Shown here: piece by piece, positions 1 through 10,817 of the stretch
How positions within the stretch are numbered: the stretch's first letter is position 1
How the letters are laid out: each line of letters opens with the position of its first letter
Source: Halobacillus kuroshimensis DSM 18393
GTDB taxonomy: Bacteria; Bacillota; Bacilli; Bacillales; Halobacillaceae
Assembly (NCBI RefSeq): GCF_000425705.1
Contig: NZ_AUDY01000006.1
Location: forward strand, 1 to 50,965
Reading direction: 5' to 3'
Length of the DNA: 50,965 nucleotides
Notes under the pieces: generated by a model
Databases searched by the model: none
The model's input: only the letters and a program-made list of their open reading frames with translations
What the model was told of the DNA's origin: nothing
Position numbers and translations under genes: made by a program

Positions 1-16
1 CATGTGTTGTTTTTCA

Positions 17-22
17 TGTCAA
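17..22 (-). promoter_or_regulatory. -35 box of a third rRNA-type promoter, cut by the window edge
   Basis: On the minus strand a TTGACA hexamer is preceded by the same AAAAAAGTTG-like sequence that precedes the complete promoter at 80-108. A 17-bp spacer would place its -10 box just beyond base 1. It repeats the two complete promoters upstream, so it is read as the third of a tandem series driving an rRNA operon outside the window. Confidence 0.6.
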
Positions 23-79
23 CAACTTTTTTCATTAAGTTGAGAAAGTGTTTGGCTTTCGTTTTTGGCGACAAATACT

Positions 80-108
80 AATTTATCATGGGAAGCTGTT
101 TGTGTCAA
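80..108 (-). promoter_or_regulatory. rRNA operon promoter, second of a tandem set
   Basis: Minus strand TTGACA (103-108), 17-bp spacer, TAAATT (80-85), then AGTATTTGTCGC with a likely start at the G near 72. The A/T-rich stretch before the -35 (AAAAAAGTTA) resembles an UP element. The same arrangement recurs at 176-204 and 17-22, which is typical of rRNA operon promoters in Bacillaceae. In B. subtilis rRNA operons also follow lysS. Confidence 0.75.
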
Positions 109-175
109 TAACTTTTTTCATGATTTGTTTTGGCGTTTTTCAACACCGCGCCGCTCTCTTAAAGCGACAAGTAAT

Positions 176-204
176 AATTTATCACGGATACGAGTCCAGC
201 GCAA
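176..204 (-). promoter_or_regulatory. rRNA operon promoter, first of a tandem set
   Basis: Minus strand TTGCGC (199-204), 17-bp spacer, TAAATT (176-181), then ATTACTTGTCGC. The -10 box and the GTCGC start region match the promoter at 80-108. The -35 is weaker (TTGCGC). It lies just downstream of the lysS terminator. Confidence 0.7.
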
Positions 205-233
205 TAGTTTTTTCAAAATATCTTATCATTTTG

Positions 234-274
234 CTATAAAAAGAAATCCTCCGCCTTTATAACCGGCGGAGGAT
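234..274 (-). terminator. lysS terminator
   Basis: The minus strand carries a 10-bp perfect stem (ATCCTCCGCC / GGCGGAGGAT, 246-255 with 265-274) and then TTCTTTTTATAG. It lies 8 bases after the lysS stop codon and ahead of the rRNA promoters. Confidence 0.9.
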
Positions 275-281
275 AGCTGGA

Positions 282-1856
<1,575 letters not shown>

Positions 1857-1865
1857 CTATGGTTT

Positions 1866-1894
1866 AGTATAAAAAAGTCTTATGGGTGTGTCAA
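1866..1894 (-). promoter_or_regulatory. Strong sigma-A promoter before lysS
   Basis: Minus strand TTGACA (1889-1894), 17-bp spacer, TATACT (1866-1871). Transcription would begin near 1859. The only gene ahead of it is lysS, but the terminator at 1821-1850 comes first. Confidence 0.75.
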
Positions 1895-1956
1895 CGCTCA
1901 CGGGAACCTTGACTCCGCTTCCCTGCCGAGGGCCTTGCTGCTTCATGGCTTTTTGT

Positions 1957-2454
1957 TCACAGGTGCCCCCATAACGTAACGCTTTCCCTTTCTGCATCCG
2001 GAAGTTCATGAAGCAGTTCGACCGCCTGCTTCTGCAGATGGGGAAGGTAGGCCTGTGGATCTACATCGGCCAGAGGGACGATAACAAACGCCCGTTCATG
2101 CATGTGGGGGTGGGGGATCGTCAAGTCGGCAGCTGCTCTGTTTTCTTCATTATACAAAAGGATGTCGAGATCAATGGTCCGCGGCCCCCATTTCACTAAT
2201 CTTTTTCTTCCAAGACCATCTTCAATCGCCTGACAGGCTGCCAACAGATCTTCAGGAGGAAGGGATGTCTCCACGGTGATCACCATATTCAAGAAATCCC
2301 CCTGGTCTGTGTAACCCACCGGACTCGTTTCATACACTCCCGATCTCCCCTCTACTTGAACGTCTTCATTTTCATCCAGTAAAGCAATGGCATCACGAAG
2401 GTACTGTTCCCGTTCAGCAAGGTTGGATCCGAGTGCGATATAAGCTTTATTCAT
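1957..2454 (-). CDS. folK: 6-hydroxymethyl-7,8-dihydropterin pyrophosphokinase (HPPK)
   Basis: Transfers pyrophosphate from ATP to 6-hydroxymethyl-dihydropterin, making the substrate of FolP in folate synthesis. The 165-residue sequence shows the family landmarks: IALGSNLAEREQYL at the N-terminus, RTIDLDILLYN in the middle, and IPHPHMHERAFVIVPLADV. The ATG start (MNKAYIALGSN) has GGAG about 10 bases upstream and overlaps the end of folB by 8 bases, so the two are translationally coupled. Last gene of a folP-folB-folK operon. Confidence 0.95.
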   Translation of the reverse strand: MNKAYIALGSNLAEREQYLRDAIALLDENEDVQVEGRSGVYETSPVGYTDQGDFLNMVITVETSLPPEDLLAACQAIEDGLGRKRLVKWGPRTIDLDILLYNEENRAAADLTIPHPHMHERAFVIVPLADVDPQAYLPHLQKQAVELLHELPDAERESVTLWGHL

Positions 2455-2815
2455 CAGACCGGCTCCGGTATATCTCAATTGCTACGGATTGATAATGTCC
2501 GGGGATGGGCGGGTCCGGTTTGAATACTTTTACAAGACAACCTTCCAAAAGCGGGAAGGAGGAGAACAACTCCATGGATATCTGCTCAGCTACAGACTCC
2601 ACAAGCTTATAGGCCTTTCCCTCTACAATCTTTTTTGTTGTTTCATAAATCGCCCCATAATCAATGGACTTTGTCATATCGTCAGATTGGGAAGCCGGTT
2701 TTAAGTCCAGCTCCAATTCAAGATCTACATAAAAACGCTGCCCCAGTTTGTTTTCTTCGGGAAAAAGGCCGTGATAGCCCCAGAATTCCATTTGATTAAC
2801 GTAGATTTTATCCAT
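2447..2815 (-). CDS. folB: Dihydroneopterin aldolase
   Basis: Cleaves 7,8-dihydroneopterin to 6-hydroxymethyl-dihydropterin and glycolaldehyde. The 122-residue protein starts MDKIYVNQMEFWGYHG, aligning with Bacillus FolB; VKVFKPDPPIPGHY near the C-terminus is the typical FolB ending. The start overlaps folP by 8 bases with AGGA upstream. Folate operon middle gene. Confidence 0.95.
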   Translation of the reverse strand: MDKIYVNQMEFWGYHGLFPEENKLGQRFYVDLELELDLKPASQSDDMTKSIDYGAIYETTKKIVEGKAYKLVESVAEQISMELFSSFPLLEGCLVKVFKPDPPIPGHYQSVAIEIYRSRSDE

Positions 2816-3641
2816 TTCCTCCATCCTTTCCAATCATAGCATCCATCATTTTCGTCATACGGACCACGGGCCCCACATCATGCACCCTTACCATTTCCAC
2901 TCCCTGGGCCACCCCGTAGCACACCGTTGCGCCTGTCCCTTCCATTCGTTCCTCTTTAGGAAGATCCAGCACCGTACCGATAAAAGACTTCCTTGAAGTA
3001 CCGAGAAGAATCGGATAACCGAGGTCACGAAGCTCGCCGAGGTGACGCATGACCACAAGGTTATCCTGCTGGCTCTTGGCAAAACCGATACCCGGATCAA
3101 GAATGATCTGCTCATCCTTCACTCCCCGTGCCTTCACACGGTTCACCATTTCCGTTAGATCCTTTTTGACATCATCCATTAACGAAGTGTAATTCCGATC
3201 CTTCCGGTTGTGTGTCAAAACAAGTGGAACGTCATTCCGGGCAGCGACATCAGCTATAGCCGGATCCTTTACAGCCCCCCAAACATCGTTAATGATGGAG
3301 GCGCCATGCTGGACAGCCCTGGCAGCCACTTCCGACTTGTACGTATCAATGGAGATTGGTACATCAACAGCCTGACTTACCGCCTCTATCGTTGGAAGGA
3401 CCCTTTTCAACTCCTCCTCCGCCGGTACAGGGTCATGGCCTGGACGTGTTGATTCACCACCGATGTCAATGATGTGGGCTCCTGCTTCCACCATAGCTTC
3501 TGCCTGCTGGACAGCCCGATCAACATCTGTGTACAGCCCGCCATCCGAAAAGGAATCAGGAGTGACGTTTAAAATGCCCATAACGAGGGTCTGTTTTGTT
3601 AAATCATAGGTTTTCACGCGCGTGTGTAAGTATAAGGACAT
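2808..3641 (-). CDS. folP: Dihydropteroate synthase
   Basis: Condenses 6-hydroxymethyl-dihydropterin pyrophosphate with p-aminobenzoate; the target of sulfonamides. The 277-residue TIM-barrel protein carries the two DHPS signatures, LNVTPDSFSDGG (about residues 24-35) and the DIGGESTRPG segment, and DPGIGFAKSQQDN downstream. ATG start with GAGGGG upstream. First gene of folP-folB-folK. In B. subtilis the p-aminobenzoate genes pabB-pabA-pabC stand between cysK and this gene; here only 122 non-coding bases separate them. B. subtilis calls this gene sul. Confidence 0.96.
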   Translation of the reverse strand: MSLYLHTRVKTYDLTKQTLVMGILNVTPDSFSDGGLYTDVDRAVQQAEAMVEAGAHIIDIGGESTRPGHDPVPAEEELKRVLPTIEAVSQAVDVPISIDTYKSEVAARAVQHGASIINDVWGAVKDPAIADVAARNDVPLVLTHNRKDRNYTSLMDDVKKDLTEMVNRVKARGVKDEQIILDPGIGFAKSQQDNLVVMRHLGELRDLGYPILLGTSRKSFIGTVLDLPKEERMEGTGATVCYGVAQGVEMVRVHDVGPVVRMTKMMDAMIGKDGGNG

Positions 3642-3674
3642 GTATTCCCCTCATTTCTTTATTACTCTTCCCCT

Positions 3675-3703
3675 ATCTTACAACATTTCATAAGTTCTAT
3701 CAT
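3675..3703 (-). promoter_or_regulatory. Possible folP operon promoter
   Basis: Minus strand ATGATA (3698-3703), 17-bp spacer, TAAGAT (3675-3680), about 35 bases ahead of the folP start. Both hexamers deviate from consensus. It lies after the cysK terminator, so some promoter is needed here. Confidence 0.4.
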
Positions 3704-3719
3704 GACAGGAATTCCTGTC
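3704..3719. promoter_or_regulatory. Perfect 16-bp palindrome next to the folP promoter
   Basis: GACAGGAATTCCTGTC is a perfect palindrome with no loop, directly adjoining the putative -35 box of folP. A two-fold symmetric site in this position looks like a dimeric repressor or activator site. The regulator is unknown. Confidence 0.5.
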
Positions 3720-3724
3720 CTACG

Positions 3725-3757
3725 GAAAAAACGCACCCCTGTTAAAAGGAGTGCGTT
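3725..3757 (-). terminator. cysK terminator
   Basis: Minus strand AACGCACTCC, loop, GGGGTGCGTT followed by TTTTCC, just after the cysK stop codon. Confidence 0.9.
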
Positions 3758-3763
3758 AGACTT

Positions 3764-4693
3764 TTATTCTTCATCAAATTGGTAAAGGGGAGTGGATAGA
3801 TATCTTTCCCCATTACTAGGAATGACCGCCACCACTTTTTTACCTTTTCCTAGCTGCTTAGCTACTTGTTTCGCTACGTGGATCGCTGAACCGGAAGAAA
3901 TCCCTCCAAGGATTCCATCTTTACGCGCTGCTTCACGGGCAGCAGTAAAGGAATCTTCTTTTGAAACCGTTACGACTTCATCGTAGATTTCTGTGTTCAG
4001 GATTCCTGGTACAAAGCCGGCGCCGATCCCCTGGATTTTGTGTGGTCCGGGATTTCCGCCGGATAATACCGGGGATTCTTCCGGTTCAATCGCATAGATC
4101 TTCATGTCAGGGTACTTTTCCTTCAGCACTTTTCCAGCACCGGTAATTGTTCCCCCTGTTCCAATACCAGCAACAAAAGCGTCCAGTTGATCACCCATCT
4201 GCTCGATGATTTCAGGTCCTGTGGTCTTTTCGTGGATGAGAGGGTTCGCTTCATTGTTAAACTGCTGAGGCATGAAGTAGCCATGCTTTTCATGAAGCTC
4301 GGCCGCCTTCTTAATCGCTCCCTTCATACCATCGCTTCCCGGTGTAAGAACCAGTTCCGCTCCGTAGGCACGCAGAAGGTTCCGACGTTCCTGACTCATC
4401 GTATCAGGCATGACGAGAATCGCTTTATAGCCTTTGGCTGCAGCAATCATAGCCAGACCAATTCCCGTGTTTCCACTCGTTGGTTCCACAATCGTGTCGC
4501 CCTCGTTCAACCGGCCGTCTTTCTCCGCTTCTTCCACCATAGAAAGGGCAATACGATCCTTCACAGAACTCCCTGGATTCATGTACTCCAGTTTAAGGTA
4601 AATGTCTGCACTGTCTTCGTCAGCACTGCCGTTCAGTTTTACCAGCGGAGTCTGTCCTACAAGTTCACTTACGTTATTTACGATTCTCAACAC
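3764..4693 (-). CDS. cysK: Cysteine synthase A (O-acetylserine sulfhydrylase)
   Basis: PLP enzyme that makes cysteine from O-acetylserine and sulfide. The 309-residue protein has GSSVKDR with the PLP-binding lysine (about residue 43), the substrate loop [16 protein letters not shown] (phosphate-binding loop) and GGISSGSA near the end. A GTG start is chosen because it aligns residue for residue with Bacillus CysK and sits 5 bases after AGGAG; an ATG one codon earlier is too close to that site and a TTG one codon later is also possible. It has its own promoter and terminator. A prsA-like gene found upstream in B. subtilis is missing. Confidence 0.95.
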   Translation of the reverse strand: MLRIVNNVSELVGQTPLVKLNGSADEDSADIYLKLEYMNPGSSVKDRIALSMVEEAEKDGRLNEGDTIVEPTSGNTGIGLAMIAAAKGYKAILVMPDTMSQERRNLLRAYGAELVLTPGSDGMKGAIKKAAELHEKHGYFMPQQFNNEANPLIHEKTTGPEIIEQMGDQLDAFVAGIGTGGTITGAGKVLKEKYPDMKIYAIEPEESPVLSGGNPGPHKIQGIGAGFVPGILNTEIYDEVVTVSKEDSFTAAREAARKDGILGGISSGSAIHVAKQVAKQLGKGKKVVAVIPSNGERYLSTPLYQFDEE

Positions 4694-4734
4694 CATCACT
4701 CCTAAAACCAAGTATTTAAATAGGATTTAACTTT

Positions 4735-4763
4735 AACTTACTGAAATCCACCACAATTGTCAA
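4735..4763 (-). promoter_or_regulatory. cysK promoter
   Basis: Minus strand TTGACA (4758-4763), 17-bp spacer, TAAGTT (4735-4740). It lies about 45 bases upstream of the cysK start and after the hslO terminator. Confidence 0.6.
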
Positions 4764-4781
4764 ACAATTCATGCTAAAAGA

Positions 4782-4815
4782 ATAGAAAAAGACGGAACAA
4801 AAGTCCCGTCTTTTA
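4782..4815 (-). terminator. hslO terminator
   Basis: Minus strand AAAAGACGG...CCGTCTTTTT hairpin followed by CTATTCTTTT, about 35 bases after the hslO stop. Confidence 0.85.
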
Positions 4816-4849
4816 TTTATATCCTTATCGGCTGCCTATGATGAAAAAA

Positions 4850-5731
4850 TCAGCTGGTGCTCTGAGATTTCAGTTCTTCCAGATCATGAGCAGAGAATTG
4901 ATAATCTTCGTTGCAGAAGTGACACTTCGCTTCCGCACCGTTATCCTCTTCAATCATTCGTTCAATTTCCTCATCACCAAGGCTGGAAATGGCCATCTCG
5001 ACCCGTTCACGTGAACAATGGCATTGGAAATTCACAGGCTTTGTGTCCAACAGCTGGACATTTTCTTCCCCTAGAACGGTGTAAAGAATCTGTTCCGGTG
5101 TTTTTCCTTCCTGCACAAGTGTAGAAATGGGACGCATATCAGAGAGACGTTTCTCAATTTCTGTCGTCGTCTTGTCATCAGCACCCGGCATCATTTGAAT
5201 GATAAAACCTCCGGAAGCAAGGATGCTGTGATCTGTATCCACCAGTACACCTGCCCCTACAGCGGAAGGGACCTGTTCAGAGTTCGCGAAGTAATACGTG
5301 AAGTCCTCACTGATTTCCCCGGACACAATCGGAACCTGACCAGTAAAATGATCTCTCATCCCAAGATCCTTCACAATACTCAATGTCCCGGACGTACCGA
5401 CCGCACGTGATACGTCCAGCTTTCCTTGGGCATTGGACTCGAAGTCGACATGAGGATTCTTCGCATAGCCGCGAACTTCCCCGTTAGCGTTGGCATCCAC
5501 GACAATGGCACCCACCGGCCCGCCGCCTTCAACCTTCACTGTGATTTTGTCTTCTCCTTTAAGCATAGCTCCCATCATAGAGCTGATCGTCAAAGTTCTA
5601 CCCAGAGCGGCTGATGTTGTCGCCCACGTATCCTGTCTGCGTCTTGCTTCTTCGACGGTGTTGGTGGACTGAACAGCGTACGCTCTCACTTGTCCATCAA
5701 ATGCCATCGCCCGCACTAAATAATCTGACAT
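4850..5731 (-). CDS. hslO: Redox-regulated chaperone Hsp33
   Basis: Holdase chaperone switched on by oxidation in the cytoplasm. The 293-residue protein begins [18 protein letters not shown], typical of the family, and carries the zinc/redox centre as CHC (about residues 237-239) and CHFC (about 270-273). It follows coaX by 6 bases, so both are probably on one transcript. Called yacC in older B. subtilis maps. Confidence 0.95.
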   Translation of the reverse strand: MSDYLVRAMAFDGQVRAYAVQSTNTVEEARRRQDTWATTSAALGRTLTISSMMGAMLKGEDKITVKVEGGGPVGAIVVDANANGEVRGYAKNPHVDFESNAQGKLDVSRAVGTSGTLSIVKDLGMRDHFTGQVPIVSGEISEDFTYYFANSEQVPSAVGAGVLVDTDHSILASGGFIIQMMPGADDKTTTEIEKRLSDMRPISTLVQEGKTPEQILYTVLGEENVQLLDTKPVNFQCHCSRERVEMAISSLGDEEIERMIEEDNGAEAKCHFCNEDYQFSAHDLEELKSQSTS

Positions 5732-5737
5732 GAATCA

Positions 5738-6529
5738 TCATTCTCCTTTAAATGCTTTTTTCTCTTTGTTGCGCTGATATATCTTATGCAGCCCCTTCAA
5801 TGTAAGATAGGGATCTACATGATCAATGGTCCTGGACTGGCCGGCAATTAAGTTCGCTAAGCCTCCGGTAGCAATGACTGTGGGCGTATGGTCGGAAGTT
5901 TCCTTCATCCTTCGCACCACTTCATCCACTTGTCCAACGTATCCGTAAAATGCTCCGGACTGCATCGCTTCTACAGTACTTTGTCCGATGACATGCTCCG
6001 GACTTTTAATTTCAATCTTCGGCAGTTTAGCTGCTTTGGCATAGAGGGCTTCCATGGATATGTTGACTCCAGGCGCAATAGCACCTCCCAGATACTCACC
6101 TTCTGCATTGATGTAGCAGTAGGTTGTCGCTGTTCCGAAATCAATAATGACCAAAGGAAGCGGGTACTCATCAATGGCTCCGACAGCATTCACTACCCTG
6201 TCCGCCCCTATTTCGTCAGGGTTCGGATATTTCATGGGCAGACCATGGTCGACATTATTTTCTCCGATAATCATGGGCTGCTTTTTAAAATAATAACGAG
6301 ACATTCGGTCAAGTGCAAACATTATGGGCGGAACTACGGAAGAGATGATAACCCCGTCCATATCTTCAAAGGCCAGACCTTCATGATCAAAAAGGGATTT
6401 GATCAGCATTCCGAACTCATCTTCTGTTTTATGTCGATCTGTCTTAATTCTCCATTGATACTTTAACGCACCATTCTCAAATACGCCTAAGACAGTATTG
6501 GTATTTCCCACATCAAGGACAAAATTCAT
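5738..6529 (-). CDS. coaX: Type III pantothenate kinase
   Basis: Phosphorylates pantothenate, the first step of coenzyme A synthesis. The 263-residue protein opens with the ASKHA phosphate-binding motif [22 protein letters not shown] and IDFGTATT follow, the latter being the second phosphate motif. The chosen ATG (MNFVLDVGN) has GGAGG eight bases upstream; a longer in-frame start would place that site inside the gene. Heads coaX-hslO. Confidence 0.95.
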   Translation of the reverse strand: MNFVLDVGNTNTVLGVFENGALKYQWRIKTDRHKTEDEFGMLIKSLFDHEGLAFEDMDGVIISSVVPPIMFALDRMSRYYFKKQPMIIGENNVDHGLPMKYPNPDEIGADRVVNAVGAIDEYPLPLVIIDFGTATTYCYINAEGEYLGGAIAPGVNISMEALYAKAAKLPKIEIKSPEHVIGQSTVEAMQSGAFYGYVGQVDEVVRRMKETSDHTPTVIATGGLANLIAGQSRTIDHVDPYLTLKGLHKIYQRNKEKKAFKGE

Positions 6530-6564
6530 ACAAACAGCCTCCTGTGTCATTTCCTTCGGCTACC

Positions 6565-6573
6565 ATCATACCA
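6565..6573 (-). promoter_or_regulatory. coaX promoter, extended -10
   Basis: Minus strand TGGTATGAT, an extended -10 element about 35 bases before the coaX start and after the ftsH terminator. No good -35 box is visible. Confidence 0.5.
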
Positions 6574-6604
6574 CAAGAGCCGAACCGTCTGCTGTAATGA
6601 GACA

Positions 6605-6640
6605 CGAAAAACCACACCGCCGGAGCTGGTGTGGTTTTTT
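6605..6640 (-). terminator. ftsH terminator
   Basis: Minus strand AAAACCACACC, loop AGCTCCGGC, GGTGTGGTTTTT. It is 8 bases past the ftsH stop. Confidence 0.9.
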
Positions 6641-6647
6641 CGTTGAA

Positions 6648-8678
6648 TTAAGAACGACGATCGTCAGAATCTGACCCGCTCTCTTCTTCTTTATTTGTTG
6701 AGGAATCTTCGGTATCCTGTTCCTCTTCAGAGACTTCTTCATCTTTCGATTGGATGTTGACGCGTACATCTTCGTCACTTCCGGAAGAAGTATTGTTCTT
6801 GATTTTAGCATTGTGTTCTCTAGCAAGGGCTTCAAGCTCTTCATCTGTTGGAAGACGTCCTTTGTCAAACAAGGAACGGATTTGAGTAGCATCCAGAGTT
6901 TCTACTTCCAGCAATGTTTTGGCAATCAGCTCTAATTTATCTCTGTTTTCTGTCAGAATCGTCTTCGCACGATCATAACAGTACTGGATAAAGTTCTTCA
7001 CTTCCTGATCGATTTCGTAAGCGATCTGGTCACTGTAGTTCTGCTCATTCTGAATGTCACGGCCCAGGAAGACCTGACCTCCGGAATTGGACCCGAACTG
7101 AAGCGGTCCGAGTTTTTCACTCATGCCGTATTCAGTAACCATTTTACGTGCAATGCTTGTTGCACGCTGGAAGTCGTTGTGGGCACCGGTACTCACTTCA
7201 CCGAAGATGATTTCTTCAGCTACACGGCCGCCCAGAAGACCCGTGATTTTGTCGAACAGTTCAGGTTTTGTCATAAAGTAACGGTCTTCTTTTGGAAGCA
7301 TGACCGCATAACCGCCGGCCTGACCTCGTGGGACAATCGTTACTTTATGAACCATGTCAGCATCATCAAGCACCATACCGATGACCGTATGTCCACTTTC
7401 GTGGTTGGCCACGATGTCGCGCTCTTTCTTGGAAATGACACGGCTCTTCTTAGCTGGGCCTGCAATAACCCGGTCGATAGCTTCATCAACATCATCCATG
7501 TCGACACTTTTCTTGTCTCCACGGGCAGCTACAAGAGCTGATTCGTTCAACAGGTTCTCCAAGTCTGCGCCAGAGAATCCTGGTGTACGGAGAGCGATCG
7601 TCTTCAAATCGACATTTTCAGACAGCGGCTTGTTCTTCGCATGAACGGCGAGAACAGCTTCACGGCCTTTGACATCCGGGCGATCGACAGTAATCTGTCT
7701 GTCAAAACGGCCAGGACGAAGAAGGGCCGGGTCAAGAATGTCCGGTCTGTTGGTCGCAGCAATGATGATGATCCCTTCATTGACTCCGAAACCGTCCATC
7801 TCAACAAGGAGCTGGTTCAATGTCTGCTCACGCTCATCGTGACCGCCGCCAAGGCCTGCACCACGCTGACGTCCAACAGCATCGATCTCATCGATAAAGA
7901 TAATACCAGGGGCATTCTTTTTGGCGTTTTCAAACAGGTCACGGACACGGGAAGCCCCGACACCGACAAACATTTCAACGAAGTCCGAACCACTGATGGA
8001 GAAGAACGGAACTCCCGCTTCCCCGGCAACGGCACGGGCCAGCAATGTTTTACCTGTACCTGGTGGCCCTACGAGAAGGACACCTTTTGGAATACGTGCA
8101 CCAACAGCAGAGAATTTACGCGGGTCTTTAAGGAAGTCAACTACTTCCACAAGCTCCTGCTTCTCTTCATCTGCACCAGCGACGTCTTTAAAACGTACTT
8201 TTTTCTTCTCTTCGGTGTACATCTTCGCCTTGCTCTTACCGAAGTTCATGACACGGCTTCCGCCGCCCTGAGCCTGGTTAAGCAGGAAGAAGAAGAGAAT
8301 GAAGATAATGACAAACGGAATAATGGATGTCAGGAATGTCACCCATGCGCTCGGCTGCTCTTCCTGTTCAACATTTAAGATCGACTGCTCCTGAGCCGTC
8401 TCGGTAATGTTGGAAAGTGTCTGGTCGTTCGCTGTAATCTGTGCGGTGAAGGCTTCTTCCCCTTCTTCTGCACCTTCCAGCTGACCAGTGATTCGAATCA
8501 CTCCATTAACAGGCTGAATTGTCATCTCTTCGATGGCACCGCTGTTTAATTTATCGTAAAACTGATTTACATTTAACTCTTGCTGCGGATCACCTTGACC
8601 TCGGAATAAACCGACCACGCCGATAACAACGAGGAAGATAAGTAAGTAAAATATGGTATTACGAAAGATCCGGTTCAT
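6648..8678 (-). CDS. ftsH: ATP-dependent zinc metalloprotease FtsH
   Basis: Membrane-anchored AAA+ protease that degrades membrane and regulatory proteins; needed for sporulation and stress in Bacillus. The 676-residue protein has two membrane segments (about residues 7-27 and 112-135) flanking an extracytoplasmic domain. The AAA module follows, with Walker A GPPGTGKT (about 200), the second region of homology [20 protein letters not shown], and the zinc site HESGH (about 427). The last ~35 residues are strongly acidic. Start ATG with GGGAGGAGG upstream. Monocistronic, with its own promoter and terminator. Confidence 0.97.
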   Translation of the reverse strand: MNRIFRNTIFYLLIFLVVIGVVGLFRGQGDPQQELNVNQFYDKLNSGAIEEMTIQPVNGVIRITGQLEGAEEGEEAFTAQITANDQTLSNITETAQEQSILNVEQEEQPSAWVTFLTSIIPFVIIFILFFFLLNQAQGGGSRVMNFGKSKAKMYTEEKKKVRFKDVAGADEEKQELVEVVDFLKDPRKFSAVGARIPKGVLLVGPPGTGKTLLARAVAGEAGVPFFSISGSDFVEMFVGVGASRVRDLFENAKKNAPGIIFIDEIDAVGRQRGAGLGGGHDEREQTLNQLLVEMDGFGVNEGIIIIAATNRPDILDPALLRPGRFDRQITVDRPDVKGREAVLAVHAKNKPLSENVDLKTIALRTPGFSGADLENLLNESALVAARGDKKSVDMDDVDEAIDRVIAGPAKKSRVISKKERDIVANHESGHTVIGMVLDDADMVHKVTIVPRGQAGGYAVMLPKEDRYFMTKPELFDKITGLLGGRVAEEIIFGEVSTGAHNDFQRATSIARKMVTEYGMSEKLGPLQFGSNSGGQVFLGRDIQNEQNYSDQIAYEIDQEVKNFIQYCYDRAKTILTENRDKLELIAKTLLEVETLDATQIRSLFDKGRLPTDEELEALAREHNAKIKNNTSSGSDEDVRVNIQSKDEEVSEEEQDTEDSSTNKEEESGSDSDDRRS

Positions 8679-8714
8679 TGCCTACCTCCTCCCAAACGAG
8701 AAAAACTATAGTAA

Positions 8715-8744
8715 ATACTACCATAACAAAAACGGACGACACAA
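8715..8744 (-). promoter_or_regulatory. ftsH promoter
   Basis: Minus strand TTGTGT (8739-8744), 18-bp spacer, TAGTAT (8715-8720) with an extended TGG just before it. About 37 bases upstream of the ftsH start codon. Confidence 0.6.
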
Positions 8745-8795
8745 CTAATTACCCTTGAAACGAACCGTTTGAAACCACTTACGGAGTATCTGGGA

Positions 8796-9335
8796 CTATC
8801 CGCCATATACTTCAGGTTTCAACACCCCTACATAAGGAAGATTCCGATACTTCTCCTGGTAATCCAGACCATACCCGACAACGAACTCATCCGGTACTTC
8901 AAAGCCGACAACGTCTGCTATTACATCAGCGTTGCGTCCCGTCGGTTTATCAAGAAGGGTGACGATCTTAATCGAATTCGCCTTTCTATATTTAAACAAG
9001 TCGACAAGATAGGCAAGCGTGCGGCCACTGTCAATAATGTCTTCAATGATCAGGATATCCCGGCCCTCTACTTTTGTATCAAGGTCCTTGACAATCTTGA
9101 CCTCACCGGAGGACTCCATTCCACCGTGATAGCTGGACACATCCATAAAGTCCATTTCCAAATGCGTCTCCATCCGTTTCAAAAGGTCTGTCATAAAAGG
9201 AGTTGCCCCTTTCAGCACTCCGATAGCCAAAGGAAATCGATCCTTATACTCCTCGGATAAACGGGCTCCCATCTCTTTGCATTTCTGCTGGATCTCCTCT
9301 TCGGAAATCAAGACCTTTTCAATTTCGTTGTGCAT
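8796..9335 (-). CDS. hprT: Hypoxanthine-guanine phosphoribosyltransferase
   Basis: Purine salvage: converts hypoxanthine and guanine to IMP and GMP with PRPP. The 179-residue protein has the PRPP-binding motif [17 protein letters not shown] (about residues 94-110) and the family's [18 protein letters not shown] near the C-terminus. It follows tilS by 11 bases, the same tilS-hprT-ftsH order as in B. subtilis, where HprT and TilS also take part in ftsH control (known of the family). Confidence 0.96.
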   Translation of the reverse strand: MHNEIEKVLISEEEIQQKCKEMGARLSEEYKDRFPLAIGVLKGATPFMTDLLKRMETHLEMDFMDVSSYHGGMESSGEVKIVKDLDTKVEGRDILIIEDIIDSGRTLAYLVDLFKYRKANSIKIVTLLDKPTGRNADVIADVVGFEVPDEFVVGYGLDYQEKYRNLPYVGVLKPEVYGG

Positions 9336-9346
9336 GATTGCTCCTC

Positions 9347-10744
9347 CTACGCGTCTGCTTTGTTTTTATAATGTAACCGAAGCCATGGACCTGTTGAAGA
9401 CCTGCCTCTCTGCCTGCCGCCTTTTTTCAGGCCGCCAAGCCAGAGAATTTCCCCTGTCTGATCGGTAACGACCGGCAGTGTCCCGCGGGTGCGGGCAGGG
9501 ATTTTCTGATCAATAAAAATATCTTTTACTTTTTTTGACCCCTTCATCCCTCTTACTTCCATACGGTCTCCAGGCTGTCTGGAGCGGACGATGAGCGGAA
9601 GGTTTACGTGATAGTCCTCACATACATAGGTGAAGGCATCGGGCTCTTCCGGGCACCAGCTCCATTCCGCTTCCACGGACGAACCATCCGGAAGGGAGAC
9701 AGAGGCCCCGGGGTGCAGAATTAAACGAAAGGACGAATCCTCGTTTTCATCCGCGAATGTGAAGGTAATCTCATCGTAAGCGCGGACCACTTTCAACCCT
9801 CCGGGAAAATCAAGGGAACGGTTCGGTTTCTCGTCCCTTAACAGGTTCATGAACATTTCTTCATGAAGATAGGAAATGTCTTCGTTTTGCTTCACATACA
9901 GATAGTTCAATATTAGATGAAAGGCTGTCCTTTGTAAAGCAAGCGGAAATGTTTTGAAGGTTTGTTTTGAAAATTGTACGAATTTCTCAACATCCTCCGA
10001 AAAATGAACATATTCCAACACCTTCTGAGCCTGTTCGTTTATGTAGGAACGCTCTTCCGCTGCCCTTTCACTGAATGCCTGCACATGCTCATGAAGCCGG
10101 GGATTCTGCTCCTTCAAAAAAGGCATCACCCTGTGACGGAACGCGTTGCGCGTGTAGTCGGTCCGATCATTGGAGGGATCATGGCGGCTTGGAAGAGAAC
10201 GGTCATTCAAATAATGGAGAAGCTGTTCCTTGGAGACACATAGCAGCGGCCGTACGATTTCACCGCAGGCAAACGGTCTCCGCAAAGGGATTCCCTGAAC
10301 CGCTTCAGGCCTGGCGGAACGGACCATCTGCATCATGAGCGTCTCTGCCTGGTCGTCTCCGTGATGCCCCATGACGAGGACATCCGCCTGCCGGGCATAC
10401 ATCTGCTCTTCAAAGAAACGATAACGGAGATCGCGGGCCGCTTCCTGCGTCCCTTTTCCCGATGATTCCTTATACGAACCTGTATCGACAGAGGTTCCAT
10501 GAAATTCGACATCCCATTGATCCGCAAGCGTCTGAACAAAGGCCAGGTCTTCCCGTGCCTCTTCCCCCCGCAGTCCGTGATCCACGGATACAGCTGTGAG
10601 GTGAAACGGAACCTTCTCTCTCAGCTGGGTCAGCATATGGAGAAGGGCTGTTGAATCCGGCCCTCCGGATACAGCAGCAAGGACCCTCTGTCCCGGTTGA
10701 ATTAACTGATGTTTTGAGATGAACGAATGGACAACGTGATCCAT
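9347..10744 (-). CDS. tilS: tRNA(Ile)-lysidine synthetase
   Basis: Modifies C34 of tRNA-Ile(CAU) to lysidine, so that it reads AUA. The 465-residue protein carries the N-type ATP pyrophosphatase P-loop [16 protein letters not shown] (about residues 23-38). [18 protein letters not shown] follows, and the C-terminal PP-loop-associated domain includes the [13 protein letters not shown] segment. ATG start with GGAGG 8 bases upstream. First gene of tilS-hprT. Confidence 0.95.
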   Translation of the reverse strand: MDHVVHSFISKHQLIQPGQRVLAAVSGGPDSTALLHMLTQLREKVPFHLTAVSVDHGLRGEEAREDLAFVQTLADQWDVEFHGTSVDTGSYKESSGKGTQEAARDLRYRFFEEQMYARQADVLVMGHHGDDQAETLMMQMVRSARPEAVQGIPLRRPFACGEIVRPLLCVSKEQLLHYLNDRSLPSRHDPSNDRTDYTRNAFRHRVMPFLKEQNPRLHEHVQAFSERAAEERSYINEQAQKVLEYVHFSEDVEKFVQFSKQTFKTFPLALQRTAFHLILNYLYVKQNEDISYLHEEMFMNLLRDEKPNRSLDFPGGLKVVRAYDEITFTFADENEDSSFRLILHPGASVSLPDGSSVEAEWSWCPEEPDAFTYVCEDYHVNLPLIVRSRQPGDRMEVRGMKGSKKVKDIFIDQKIPARTRGTLPVVTDQTGEILWLGGLKKGGRQRGRSSTGPWLRLHYKNKADA

Positions 10745-10778
10745 CAGACGTTCCTCCTGTCTATCTCTATCTTCTCCT

Positions 10779-10806
10779 ATCGTATCACTCTTCTCACCAT
10801 CTGCAA
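10779..10806 (-). promoter_or_regulatory. Possible tilS promoter
   Basis: Minus strand TTGCAG (10801-10806), 16-bp spacer, TACGAT (10779-10784), between yabT and tilS. No terminator is visible after yabT, so read-through is also possible. Confidence 0.45.
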
Positions 10807-10817
10807 AAGAATAGCTG

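Noticed and set aside
48-262. Two small plus-strand frames at the left edge
   Set aside because: They lie across the tandem rRNA promoters of the other strand, lack ribosome-binding sites and have no recognisable family.
7641-8378. Long plus-strand frame of 245 codons inside ftsH
   Set aside because: Antisense shadow of a highly conserved gene; no ribosome-binding site and no family resemblance.
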